Counted from the stretch's first letter, positions 1 to 6,450 are shown. The stretch is DNA of 11,064 nucleotides from Ignavibacteriota bacterium (GCA_016191715.1 JACPVN010000425.1:1-11064), one strand, 5' to 3'. Notes: generated by a model from the letters alone, not told the origin. Numbers and translations: made by a program.

Positions 1-134
1 GGAATGGTTTCTTGTTCGTTATTGGTAGTAAATCTATTCAAAAGCAATCGCGAACATCAAAAATATATTTCTACTTTTTACTTTTGATTTTTTAATTACT
101 CAAGGTTTCGATGCACGCAGTTGAGCATCAATAC
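1..134. other. Intergenic region downstream of porX
   Basis: This A+T-rich stretch lies beyond the porX stop codon. I see no open frame with recognisable protein content. A weak GATGC/GCATC hairpin just beyond the stop, at about 108-129, could assist transcript ending, but no good U-run follows it on the minus strand, so I do not call a terminator. Confidence 0.4.
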
Positions 135-1700
135 TTACAACTTGGGAAGCAGTTTAATCGCCGGCAAAATCATTTCCTCCATCGAAATCCCGCCGTGCTG
201 AAAACTGTCGCGGTATTGCGTGACGTATTTGTGGAAGTCCGTTGGATAAACGAAGTAGAAATCTTCCTTGGCAATCAAATAGTTGATAGTCAGCCCGCGA
301 CGCGGAAGTCGGAAATCCTTCGGATTCTTCACAAAAATCGCATGTCGCTCGTCGCATTTGAGATTGCGCCCGAACTTGTAGCGCAGGTTGGTTGATGCGT
401 CGCGGTCGGCAACAACTTTTGTGTTACGCAAACTTCGGATGCTTCCGTGGTCAGTCGTAATGATGATGGTCGCGTTCTTCTGACGCGAAAGCGTACGCAA
501 CATGCCGAGCAACGATGAGTGCATGAACCACGATTTCGTCAGCGAGCGGTACGCCGATTCGTTCGGAGCGATTTCTTTCAGCAGTTGTGAATCGGAACGA
601 CCGTGCGCGAGCATATCAACAAAATTCACCACGATGGAGGTGAGTTTATTGTTCATGAACGATAGAATATTTTGTTCGATGCCGCGCCCGTAATCCGGGT
701 CGAGAATCTTTACATACTTCGATTCGGGTTTGAGGTTGATTCTCCGTCGTTGCAATAAATTGTTGAGGAACTCCGGCTCGTGCTTGTTGTGGCTGTTGTC
801 ATCATCTTCCCACTTCTCCCAGATTTCCGGGAAGCGGACTTCGATTTCATCGGGGAACGCGCCGGAGAAAATTGCATTGCGGGAATAGGGCGTTGCCGTC
901 GGGAGAATCGAATAATAAAAATCTTTCGAGATGGTGAAATACTCGCGCAGAACTTCTTCAAACATCAGCCACTGGTCGAGCCGCATGCAATCAATGACGA
1001 AGAGAAAGACCGATTTGTTTTCCTGCAGTTCGGGAATGACGAACCGGTCAACGACATCGAGCGAAAGCGCGGGACGTTCTTTCTGTTCGAGCCAGTTCCG
1101 GTAATTCCGTTCGATGAATTTTGAACACTCCACGTTGCACTCACGCACCTGGTCGGCGAGCGTTTGTTGCAAGCCCGATTCGGGATGCGCGTCCAACTCA
1201 ATACTCCAGTCGGAAATCTTTTCGTACAACTGAATCCACTCATCCGCATCGAGCGGCGATTGGAGCGAGATGGAAATATCCTGCAACTCTTTGATGTAAT
1301 CCCGCGAAACATACTGCTCGGTGATTTTCTTTCCTTCAAGAAACTTCTTGCACGTCAGCAAAATCTGACTTGGGTTCACCGGCTTCGTGAGGTAGTCACT
1401 GATTTTTGTTCCGATGGCATCTTCCATCAAGCCCTCGGTTTCGTTTTTCGTTACCATCACGACGGGCAACTCGGGACGAACATCCTTGATGAGGGAAAGC
1501 GTTTGCAAGCCGCCCATCCCTGCCATCATCTCATCGAGGAAAACAAGGTCGAACCGTTTCGAGCGGACAAGATCAATGGCGTCCTCCCCGTTCGTAGCAG
1601 TTTCGACGGCGTAGCCCTTTTCTTTGAGGAAAAAAATATGTGAGCGAAGCAGGTCAATTTCATCATCAACCCAGAGAATGTTGCCTTTTGAGATGTTCAT
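135..1700 (-). CDS. porX: PorX-type response regulator with PglZ domain (T9SS regulator)
   Basis: Encodes a 521-residue two-component response regulator. Residues about 6-122 form a receiver domain with the acidic pocket D12-D13, the phospho-acceptor D56 (VFLDEMM), T84 and the conserved K106-P107. A helical linker follows (about 125-215). Residues about 228-515 are a PglZ domain of the alkaline-phosphatase superfamily, with likely metal ligands D237, D362, H366, D417, H418 and H502 and a candidate nucleophile T270 in TATPYSRNAIFSG. Order and length match PorX of Porphyromonas gingivalis (about 518 residues), which is phosphorylated by PorY, controls T9SS genes and has reported zinc-dependent phosphodiesterase activity. 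The frame is open 50 codons further upstream, but I start at the ATG giving MNISKGNILWVDDE, because receiver domains begin there and the extension looks non-coding. No strong Shine-Dalgarno is visible, which is common in this phylum. The gene stands alone; no kinase gene is in view. Confidence 0.93.
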   Translation of the reverse strand: MNISKGNILWVDDEIDLLRSHIFFLKEKGYAVETATNGEDAIDLVRSKRFDLVFLDEMMAGMGGLQTLSLIKDVRPELPVVMVTKNETEGLMEDAIGTKISDYLTKPVNPSQILLTCKKFLEGKKITEQYVSRDYIKELQDISISLQSPLDADEWIQLYEKISDWSIELDAHPESGLQQTLADQVRECNVECSKFIERNYRNWLEQKERPALSLDVVDRFVIPELQENKSVFLFVIDCMRLDQWLMFEEVLREYFTISKDFYYSILPTATPYSRNAIFSGAFPDEIEVRFPEIWEKWEDDDNSHNKHEPEFLNNLLQRRRINLKPESKYVKILDPDYGRGIEQNILSFMNNKLTSIVVNFVDMLAHGRSDSQLLKEIAPNESAYRSLTKSWFMHSSLLGMLRTLSRQKNATIIITTDHGSIRSLRNTKVVADRDASTNLRYKFGRNLKCDERHAIFVKNPKDFRLPRRGLTINYLIAKEDFYFVYPTDFHKYVTQYRDSFQHGGISMEEMILPAIKLLPKL

Positions 1701-1893
1701 GCGAGAAGAAAATACAGATTTGATGTGTGAGAAACAAAGTGAATTCTGCTTGGCAACAAAGATGAACGGTGAGAAATTCCCCGACCGGAGAGTTCTGAAT
1801 TCTGATTGCTGATTTCTGAGTGGGTAAAATAAGTACGACAATTGATACAATCATCCCTACGGGTCATAGAAACTGTCCGAGAACTTTACCAAA

Positions 1894-1908
1894 AACCTTG
1901 CGAAGGTT
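1894..1908. repeat. 15-bp palindrome, AACCTT-GCG-AAGGTT
   Basis: Two perfect 6-base arms flank a 3-base centre. The unit is the exact reverse complement of the 15-mer at 1964-1978. Such short GC-containing palindromes between genes resemble REP-type or other dispersed palindromic elements; membership of a genomic family is inferred, not tested. Confidence 0.6.
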
Positions 1909-1963
1909 ATAGCCATTAAGTAGTTCGATGCTAATTGAATGATATGGGCGTATCGAAACGGGA

Positions 1964-1978
1964 AACCTTCGCAAGGTT
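1964..1978. repeat. 15-bp palindrome, AACCTT-CGC-AAGGTT
   Basis: Same 6-3-6 architecture as 1894-1908 and its exact reverse complement, 55 bases away. The identity stops at the edges of the 15-mer, so this is a pair of inverted short units, not the ends of a longer inverted repeat. Confidence 0.6.
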
Positions 1979-2001
1979 AACGCTTGCATTTGTAGTTGTG
2001 T

Positions 2002-2019
2002 ATCGTGGAGTGATGGAGT
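2002..2019 (-). repeat. ACTCCATCAC-type low-complexity repeat, copy 1
   Basis: Read on the minus strand this is ACTCCATCACTCCACGAT. Its two halves recur on the plus strand at 5324-5333 (ACTCCATCAC) and 5340-5349 (ACTCCACGAT), both in non-coding DNA. This looks like a dispersed low-complexity intergenic repeat. Confidence 0.45.
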
Positions 2020-2044
2020 AATAAAGAGTGATTAACATAAAAAC

Positions 2045-2073
2045 CTGCTCTGATGTTCATACCATCAGAGCAG
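2045..2073 (-). terminator. Terminator-like hairpin reading toward porX
   Basis: Perfect 11-base arms, CTGCTCTGATG and CATCAGAGCAG, enclose a 7-base loop. On the minus strand the stem is followed by GTTTTTATG, giving a U-run typical of intrinsic termination. On the plus strand no T-run follows. No minus-strand gene lies just upstream, so it may insulate porX from stray transcription, be left over from a lost gene, or be part of a repeat element. Confidence 0.5.
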
Positions 2074-2142
2074 AGATACAACAAACAATAGTGGTTGTTT
2101 CTACATGCAAATACTTGCATACTTGCCATTCTTGTTTGCACT

Positions 2143-2181
2143 CATTCCCACGCTCCTATCATTTATCAGCGCGTGGGAATG
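2143..2181. repeat. Hairpin repeat CATTCCCACGC...GCGTGGGAATG
   Basis: Perfect 11-base inverted arms (2143-2153 and 2171-2181) enclose a 17-base loop. The CATTCCCACGC/GCGTGGGAATG arms resemble palindromic intergenic repeats I know from many environmental bacterial genomes. No T-run follows on either side, so I call it a repeat and not a terminator. Confidence 0.55.
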
Positions 2182-2201
2182 AAATAAGCGGACGCTCTGC
2201 C

Positions 2202-2216
2202 TGCCTGCCGCAGGCA
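2202..2216. repeat. 15-bp palindrome, TGCCTG-CCG-CAGGCA
   Basis: 6-base arms flank a 3-base centre, the same geometry as the units at 1894, 1964 and 2341 but with a different sequence. It sits in a locally GC-rich patch that contrasts with the A+T-rich surroundings, suggesting an inserted repeat. Confidence 0.5.
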
Positions 2217-2257
2217 TGGCGTCATGAACGAAATATGAACAATGCAGAAAACTAAAA

Positions 2258-2288
2258 TTGATAATGTGCTATGCAGTCCGTATGTTTA
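2258..2288 (+). promoter_or_regulatory. Candidate promoter of the lipoprotein gene
   Basis: TATGTTTA at 2281-2288 matches five of six fixed positions of the Bacteroidota -7 element TAnnTTTG, and a TTG lies about 20 bases upstream at 2258-2260, within the spacing known for that promoter class. The same bases also read as a sigma70-like TTGATA, 17 bases, TATGTT. The predicted transcription start near 2295 would leave a short leader before the ATG at 2319. Confidence 0.35.
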
Positions 2289-2318
2289 CGATAGAATCCA
2301 TAACAAAAAAGGTGTACA

Positions 2319-3749
2319 ATGAATAATAGTAATTTGTTAACCCGCCTCTGGCGGGACACCAAGGGATTTGTAAACATGAGGCGACTTGATTTTGTCGAAG
2401 GAACAATTCGACCCACTATGGTATTGCTTTTTCTTCTTGCTCTCATATCCTTTTCCTGTGAAGAGGAAGAACTAAAAATTATTATCCCTCCGCACGTACC
2501 TACTCTTGCTATAACGGTTGATGATGTTGGCGTAACGGAAGCATGGTTGAACATTGAAAGTGTTGACAGCGCTGCGCTTGGCAACATTATATTGAAACAT
2601 GATACGACAGTAGTACTGACTGCAAATGTAACAACAAGGGAAACACTTGTTGTCAGCGAACAACTCCTGCCACAGAAAACATACACCTACAAAGCATACA
2701 AACTTACCAACAATACTCCAAATGACTCCACCACTCCATTACAGTTGACAACGATGGACACCACAAGCCATGATATTGTATGGCACATTGATACGCTGGG
2801 TGATGGCGCCAGCAGTATCTTGTATGATGTAGCAATTGTAAATGATACTTGTGTTTGGGTTGTAGGAGATATTAATTATCAAGATTCTGCGGGGAATTGG
2901 TTACCCATCTACAATGCTGCGCGATGGGATGGGAGAAAATGGAATCTCCATCGAATTTTAGTTCGGGATTTTGGAACAGTGACCGGATATTTTCCATTAA
3001 TAACTCTCTATGCATTTAGCCCGAATAATATTTGGTTTGCAAGTTATGCTGACCTTATTCATTGGGATGGCACTACGTTTACAAGTAGAGCGTTTTTTGG
3101 AACAACAATTCCTTTTAAGGGACAAGTAACTCAAATGTGGGGGACGAGTTCGAACAATATTTATTGTACGGGTAGGACTGGTTCCATCTATCACTATAAT
3201 GATAATGGTAATACATGGCAGAAACTTGTAACAGGAACACAACTAGATATACAAGATATCTGGGGCGCACAAACAAAAACAGGGGAATGGGAAATTCTTG
3301 CTGTTGCATCAAATCCATTTTCAAGTTATGAAAGAAAAATACTTCGGATTGATGGAGTAACAGTGTCTGAACTTTCCGACAACGGAATTGACTGGCCGCT
3401 TAGCAGCATTTGGTTTAAACCAAACCGTCACTACTATGTGGCTGGGAGCGGAGTGTATGAAAAACGTACGCTGGAGGAACAACAATGGAAAAATGAACCG
3501 CTGGATATTACCACATATTACACTAATCGAATTAGAGGCACCAAACTCAATAATGTACTTTTCTGCGGTGCCTATGGAGATTTGTTTCATTTTAACGGTT
3601 TCGACTGGTATTCCTATCGTCCACAAACGCAACTCTCATTTGGACAATATCAGTCTCTTGATACGAAAGGAAATATTGTTGTTGCCGTTGGCGATGAATA
3701 TGCCCGTGCTGTTGTTGCACGTGGCTATCGGTCAAGAAAGATGCGATGA
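2319..3749 (+). CDS. Predicted lipoprotein with FN3-like and beta-propeller-like regions
   Basis: Encodes up to 476 residues. A hydrophobic stretch (34-46, MVLLFLLALISFS) runs into C47 followed by four acidic residues, a lipoprotein signal typical of FCB bacteria. Residues about 55-147 look like a fibronectin-III-like beta-sandwich. From about 150 on, blades recur with NNIWF, WDGRKW, HWDGTTF, YNDNGNTW and FNGFDWYSY motifs, suggesting a beta-propeller on the cell surface or periplasmic face. I recognise the family as common in Ignavibacteria; relatives are sometimes labelled glucosyltransferase, which I see no motif for. The start is uncertain. From 2319 the signal would be unusually long and its first codons run through a palindrome, whereas the ATG at 2376 (residue 20) has AAGGGA nine bases upstream and gives a normal 27-residue signal. 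An IS element is inserted 52 bases past the stop. Function unknown. Confidence 0.85.
   Translation: MNNSNLLTRLWRDTKGFVNMRRLDFVEGTIRPTMVLLFLLALISFSCEEEELKIIIPPHVPTLAITVDDVGVTEAWLNIESVDSAALGNIILKHDTTVVLTANVTTRETLVVSEQLLPQKTYTYKAYKLTNNTPNDSTTPLQLTTMDTTSHDIVWHIDTLGDGASSILYDVAIVNDTCVWVVGDINYQDSAGNWLPIYNAARWDGRKWNLHRILVRDFGTVTGYFPLITLYAFSPNNIWFASYADLIHWDGTTFTSRAFFGTTIPFKGQVTQMWGTSSNNIYCTGRTGSIYHYNDNGNTWQKLVTGTQLDIQDIWGAQTKTGEWEILAVASNPFSSYERKILRIDGVTVSELSDNGIDWPLSSIWFKPNRHYYVAGSGVYEKRTLEEQQWKNEPLDITTYYTNRIRGTKLNNVLFCGAYGDLFHFNGFDWYSYRPQTQLSFGQYQSLDTKGNIVVAVGDEYARAVVARGYRSRKMR
2341..2355. repeat. 15-bp palindrome, CCCGCC-TCT-GGCGGG
   Basis: 6-base arms and a 3-base centre, matching the geometry of the palindromes at 1894, 1964 and 2202. 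It lies inside the longest reading of the lipoprotein gene, encoding TRLWR, but upstream of the alternative start at 2376. That favours the shorter protein, with the hairpin in the leader. Confidence 0.5.
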
Positions 3750-3796
3750 CCAATATGTTTCCCCAAAAAAGTTTTGTAAATAATCATGTACTTCAA

Positions 3797-3801
3797 ATAA
3801 C
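3797..3801. repeat. Left target-site duplication ATAAC
   Basis: ATAAC directly abuts the left end of the insertion sequence and is repeated exactly at 5290-5294 beyond the right end. A 5-bp duplication fits what is known for ISEcp1 of the IS1380 family. Confidence 0.85.
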
Positions 3802-3814
3802 CCCAAATTTGTCA

Positions 3815-5143
3815 TTAGACCTTCTCAGCAACAACGCTAAACGGCAGAGTAAATTGTTGTGAAGTGTTCCACAATCCGGTAAACCACTCTCTGCGTTTCA
3901 TAGCCAATGATAATTTCAGGATCGTCGCATTCCCATCTTTTATCAGATACGAACCAATTGCCAAGACCTGATAGCGAAGTGTCTTCAGGGTTGATTGTTT
4001 GGTCTGTTGCAAGACCACCTGTCGGAACAAACTCATCAGGTTATACGCCATCATCACAAAATTCAGTGCCGCCTCTGTTCCATAAAATTTCTGCATCGAA
4101 AAACTCTCTGCAGCAAAATCTGCTTTGAGTTCCTTGATACGATTCTCTGCATCGGCTCGCTGACGATAGAGCCGCCATACTTGTTCGACCGGTAAGGTGA
4201 GATTGGTGATGTAACAACTGTATTGATAGTTCTTATAAATCCCTTCCTCTTCAAACAGACGAAGTTGTTTACCTGCCGCTCGTGGTCGTTCGGGAAGATG
4301 CTGTCGTACCATCACCAGCCGACGAGACCGTTCCCACCCAACACTTTGATACTGCGTCTCTGCGATTTCAATTCCCTCATCTAACTTCCACCATGACTTG
4401 TTGGATGCAATCACTCGCTGAAGTGGCTGGTAAAATCGGGTAGCAATAATGTACTGAATCGGTCTCTCTTTTTCCTCTAAATACTCGAAAATCGCCTGAT
4501 CGTAGAACCCGCTGTCGGCTCTCATCAACCCGATAGTTTTTCCTTGTAACCGTGTCAAGGTATCTTCCAGAAAAGAACGGAAATTGTTCGTTGTATAACT
4601 GTTGCCCGGTCGTAACCAAAAGTTTGCAACCATCCGACATTCGGCAACAAAAGCGAGTAAGGGATGATGCGATTTCCGACCTGGCTTCTTCGGATTATAC
4701 CCTACCGACGCTCCTTCTTGACTCCCATAGCGTGTCATAATTGTCGAATCAAAATCCAACGTATAGTTGTCGAACTTCAACTGTCGGAAAAACCATTGAT
4801 ACAATTCCGTGAACACTTGCTGGTTGATTGCTTGACTAAACTTTTTGAAATATCTCTGGAATGCTTTGTGAACTGCCATCTGTTTCCACCCAAACATTCG
4901 CCGCAACACCTCATCCTGACGCGTCACTTCCAAATGCTCGAAGCGTGAAGCTCCACACCACACACTCACGAAAAATGCCGTCAGTAATTGGAGTGGGTTA
5001 TAGCCCCGATTGTACCCTTGCTTCGGTAATGGCTATGACGCTACCACCGTGTTGAGTCCGCATCGCTCCAATAACTGTTGGAGCAAAGATATTCCTCCCC
5101 ATGGGGTGATCTCTTTATCGGTAAATTCTATTCGTATATCCAT
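3815..5143 (-). pseudogene. IS1380-family DDE transposase, interrupted by one amber codon
   Basis: Starting at the ATG at 5143 the frame reads MDIRIEFTDKEITPWGGISL, the standard N-terminus of IS1380 transposases. It meets TAG at codon 37 (5033-5035) and continues in the same frame as PLPKQGYNRGYNPLQLLTAF to the end. The full reading is 442 codons counting the amber, the usual family size. Predicted catalytic residues are D132 (LDFDST), D210 (RADSGFYD) and E333 (RADAENRIKE), all intact, as is the signature YGSQEGASVGYNPKKPGRKS. Only one base change separates it from an intact gene. Translation could restart at the GTG at 4969, losing 58 residues, but no good ribosome site precedes it; amber readthrough is also possible. 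A 12-codon frame (5166-5201, MRKSKKQSIFE then stop) preceded by AAGGAG lies upstream and may be a leader or chance. Confidence 0.88.
5033..5035 (-). other. In-frame amber codon in transposase
   Basis: The minus-strand codon TAG sits between TCA and CCA at codon 37, where I expect a sense codon such as leucine or glutamine before the family PLPKQG motif. The frame is open on both sides, which points to a single point mutation rather than a frameshift. Confidence 0.85.
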
Positions 5144-5244
5144 GACTTTTCAAAGTAAGTAAATCTTACTCAAAGATACTCTGTTTCTTTGACTTTCTCA
5201 TACTCTCCTTCTCTTTCTATTTCAATGACTTACGACTCGTTCCT

Positions 5245-5263
5245 TCTAATGGCGGTCATTAGA
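5245..5263. repeat. Subterminal hairpin in the right end of the IS
   Basis: TCTAATG (5245-5251) and CATTAGA (5257-5263) are exact inverted arms around GCGGT. With the terminal repeat this puts three copies of the TCATTA core at the IS ends. Such sites may bind transposase or block read-in transcription from outside; role inferred. Confidence 0.45.
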
Positions 5264-5289
5264 AATTATTTCGTAATGACTATTTTGGG

Positions 5290-5294
5290 ATAAC
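5290..5294. repeat. Right target-site duplication ATAAC
   Basis: Exact copy of 3797-3801, directly next to the TTTTGGG right end of the insertion sequence. Confidence 0.85.
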
Positions 5295-5323
5295 CTTGTT
5301 CCAAAAATTACCCCTGTAGAAAA

Positions 5324-5370
5324 ACTCCATCACACCAATACTCCACGATTCCATCAATCCATTGTTCCAC
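5324..5370 (+). repeat. ACTCCATCAC-type low-complexity repeat, copy 2
   Basis: A degenerate run built on TCCA words: ACTCCATCAC, ACTCCACGAT, then TCCATCAATCCATTG and TTCCAC. The first two words match the minus-strand repeat at 2002-2019. It lies between the IS and the LPS operon, in the original spacer. Confidence 0.45.
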
Positions 5371-5384
5371 AAGAGAACTCTTGT
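5369..5384. promoter_or_regulatory. Palindrome upstream of the LPS operon, possible operator
   Basis: ACAAGAG-AA-CTCTTGT is a perfect 7-base inverted repeat with a 2-base centre, ending 34 bases before the ATG of the glycosyltransferase gene. The tight spacing suits binding by a dimeric regulator better than an RNA hairpin. No regulator gene is nearby, so the role is a guess. Confidence 0.3.
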
Positions 5385-5418
5385 TTATCCTTCCGAAAAT
5401 CAGTAAGTTTTCCGCGCG

Positions 5419-6450
5419 ATGAATAAAATCCTCATCATACGTTTCAGTTCGCTCGGAGATATAGTTCTCACGTCTCCGCTTGTCCGCTCCCTCCGTGCGC
5501 AATTCCCGTTTGCCCAAATTGATTTTCTCGTGAAAGAAGCGTACGCCGATTTGGTGAAGTTCAATCCCAATCTTTCCTCCGTTATCGAAATGCGGCGGGA
5601 CGATTGGGATGAGTTGCAAACAGTGGTCAACCAAGTACAGGCTGAGAAGTACGACCTGCTGGTAGACCTTCATAACAGTCTGCGGAGTCGCTACATCAGA
5701 GTTCTTTCCAAAGCGCACCGGAAAGTTGTGGTGAATAAACGGGCAGTCGCACGGTTCATGCTCGTCAACTTCAAAAGAAATTTTTATGATGGAATCGTTC
5801 CGGTTACAGAACGGTATCTTGAATCGTGTGCATCGTTCGGTGTTCGCGGCGATGGAAACGGACCGGAAGTGTTTATTCCCGAACAAACAATCGAAACGAT
5901 GGCAGCGTATGTAAGCAAATTCAAATTCGAACGGTACAAAATTATCATCGGACTCGCGCCATCGGCAAAACATTTCACCAAGCGTTGGTTGCCGGAACGG
6001 TTCATCGAATTCGGCGCGTACGCTGCAAAGGAATTGAACGCGAAACTTCTTATCTTTGGCGGCAACGAAGATGCAACAGAGTGTGAAGATATTTCTCAGA
6101 TGATAAACATGCAGGTCGGCGCTTCCGCATCGGAAAATGTTGCTGGAAAAATTTCGTTGCTCGAATCCATCGCATTGCTTGATTATTGTGAACTCGTCGT
6201 CAGTAACGATTCAGGCATGATGCATCTTGCGCAAGCGAGAAACAGAAATCTCGTTGCAATCTTCGGCTCCACTGTGAAAGAATTCGGCTTCTTCCCTACG
6301 ACATCAAATAGCAAAGTCGTGGAAGCCGAAAACGTTCCGTGTCGTCCCTGCTCGCACATCGGCAGAGAGGAATGTCCGAAAATGCACTTTCATTGTATGA
6401 ATTCTGTTCGGGTTGAAGAAGTTGTTCGCGCTGTTAACTCATTGTTGTGA
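5419..6450 (+). CDS. GT9 family glycosyltransferase (heptosyltransferase-like)
   Basis: Encodes 343 residues, the normal length for glycosyltransferase family 9, enzymes that add ADP-heptose or a related sugar to the LPS inner core on the cytoplasmic face of the inner membrane. The N-terminal motif KILIIRFSSLGDIVLTSP (3-20) carries the conserved GD at 13-14, where D14 corresponds to the catalytic base. The second Rossmann half shows GLAPSAKHFTKRW (178-190), FGGNED (213-218) and the donor-site motif VSNDSGMMHLA (261-271), followed by VAIFGST. Near the C-terminus a four-cysteine pattern (C308, C311, C319, C326) matches the PC..H.....CP region of many family members. It is first in an operon with a MOSC gene and waaA, supporting a role in LPS core synthesis. 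The exact sugar and acceptor cannot be read from sequence, so I give no symbol. Confidence 0.9.
   Translation: MNKILIIRFSSLGDIVLTSPLVRSLRAQFPFAQIDFLVKEAYADLVKFNPNLSSVIEMRRDDWDELQTVVNQVQAEKYDLLVDLHNSLRSRYIRVLSKAHRKVVVNKRAVARFMLVNFKRNFYDGIVPVTERYLESCASFGVRGDGNGPEVFIPEQTIETMAAYVSKFKFERYKIIIGLAPSAKHFTKRWLPERFIEFGAYAAKELNAKLLIFGGNEDATECEDISQMINMQVGASASENVAGKISLLESIALLDYCELVVSNDSGMMHLAQARNRNLVAIFGSTVKEFGFFPTTSNSKVVEAENVPCRPCSHIGREECPKMHFHCMNSVRVEEVVRAVNSLL

Larger units (their letters stand above)
1701..2318. other. Repeat-rich intergenic region between divergent genes
   Basis: About 620 bases without a convincing gene separate divergently oriented porX and the lipoprotein gene. The part next to porX (about 1793-1820) has short degenerate TTCTGA-type repeats. 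It is followed by two mirrored 15-bp palindromes, an ACTCCATCAC-type repeat, a terminator-like hairpin, a longer CATTCCCACGC hairpin, another 15-bp palindrome and a candidate promoter; these have their own entries. The small open frame at 2028-2255 runs across the hairpins and looks like chance. Confidence 0.75.
3802..5289 (-). mobile_element. IS1380-family insertion sequence, 1488 bp
   Basis: Both ends are visible. The left end begins CCCAAATTTGTCATTA (3802-3817) and the reverse complement of the right end is CCCAAAATAGTCATTA (5274-5289), 14 of 16 bases identical. Perfect ATAAC duplications flank the element. It carries one transposase gene on the minus strand, whose stop codon lies inside the left inverted repeat. 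The motif GTCATTAGA appears at the left end (3811-3819) and again subterminally on the right (5255-5263), possibly as a transposase-binding site. Removing the element and one ATAAC restores a continuous spacer between the lipoprotein gene and the LPS operon, so no gene was interrupted. Clean ends and target duplication suggest a fairly recent insertion. Confidence 0.9.

Noticed and set aside
780..1643. Plus-strand frames opposite porX (780-1124, 1164-1643)
   Set aside because: They are antisense to a well-supported gene and contain no recognisable motifs.
1701..1850. N-terminal extension of PorX by 50 residues
   Set aside because: The frame is open, but the added sequence has no receiver-domain similarity and the ATG at 1700 gives the expected N-terminus and length.
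1701..1860. FCB-type promoter for porX
   Set aside because: Several partial TAnnTTTG matches exist on the minus strand (for example near 1757-1764), but none has a partner element at the right distance.
2143..2216. CRISPR array or tandem repeat array
   Set aside because: The hairpins differ in sequence and spacing; there are no regular spacers and no cas genes.
2028..2255. Small plus-strand frame across the repeat region
   Set aside because: It reads through two hairpins and a GC-rich palindrome and has no ribosome site or domain.
2252..2686. Minus-strand 144-residue frame opposite the lipoprotein start
   Set aside because: It overlaps a gene with a clear signal and family content, and its own sequence is low in conserved features.
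2319..3749. Glucosyltransferase function for the lipoprotein
   Set aside because: Relatives may carry this label, but I see only FN3-like and propeller-like repeats and no glycosyltransferase motif.
5308..5973. Minus-strand 221-residue frame opposite the GT9 gene
   Set aside because: Shadow of a strongly supported gene on the other strand, with no family motifs.
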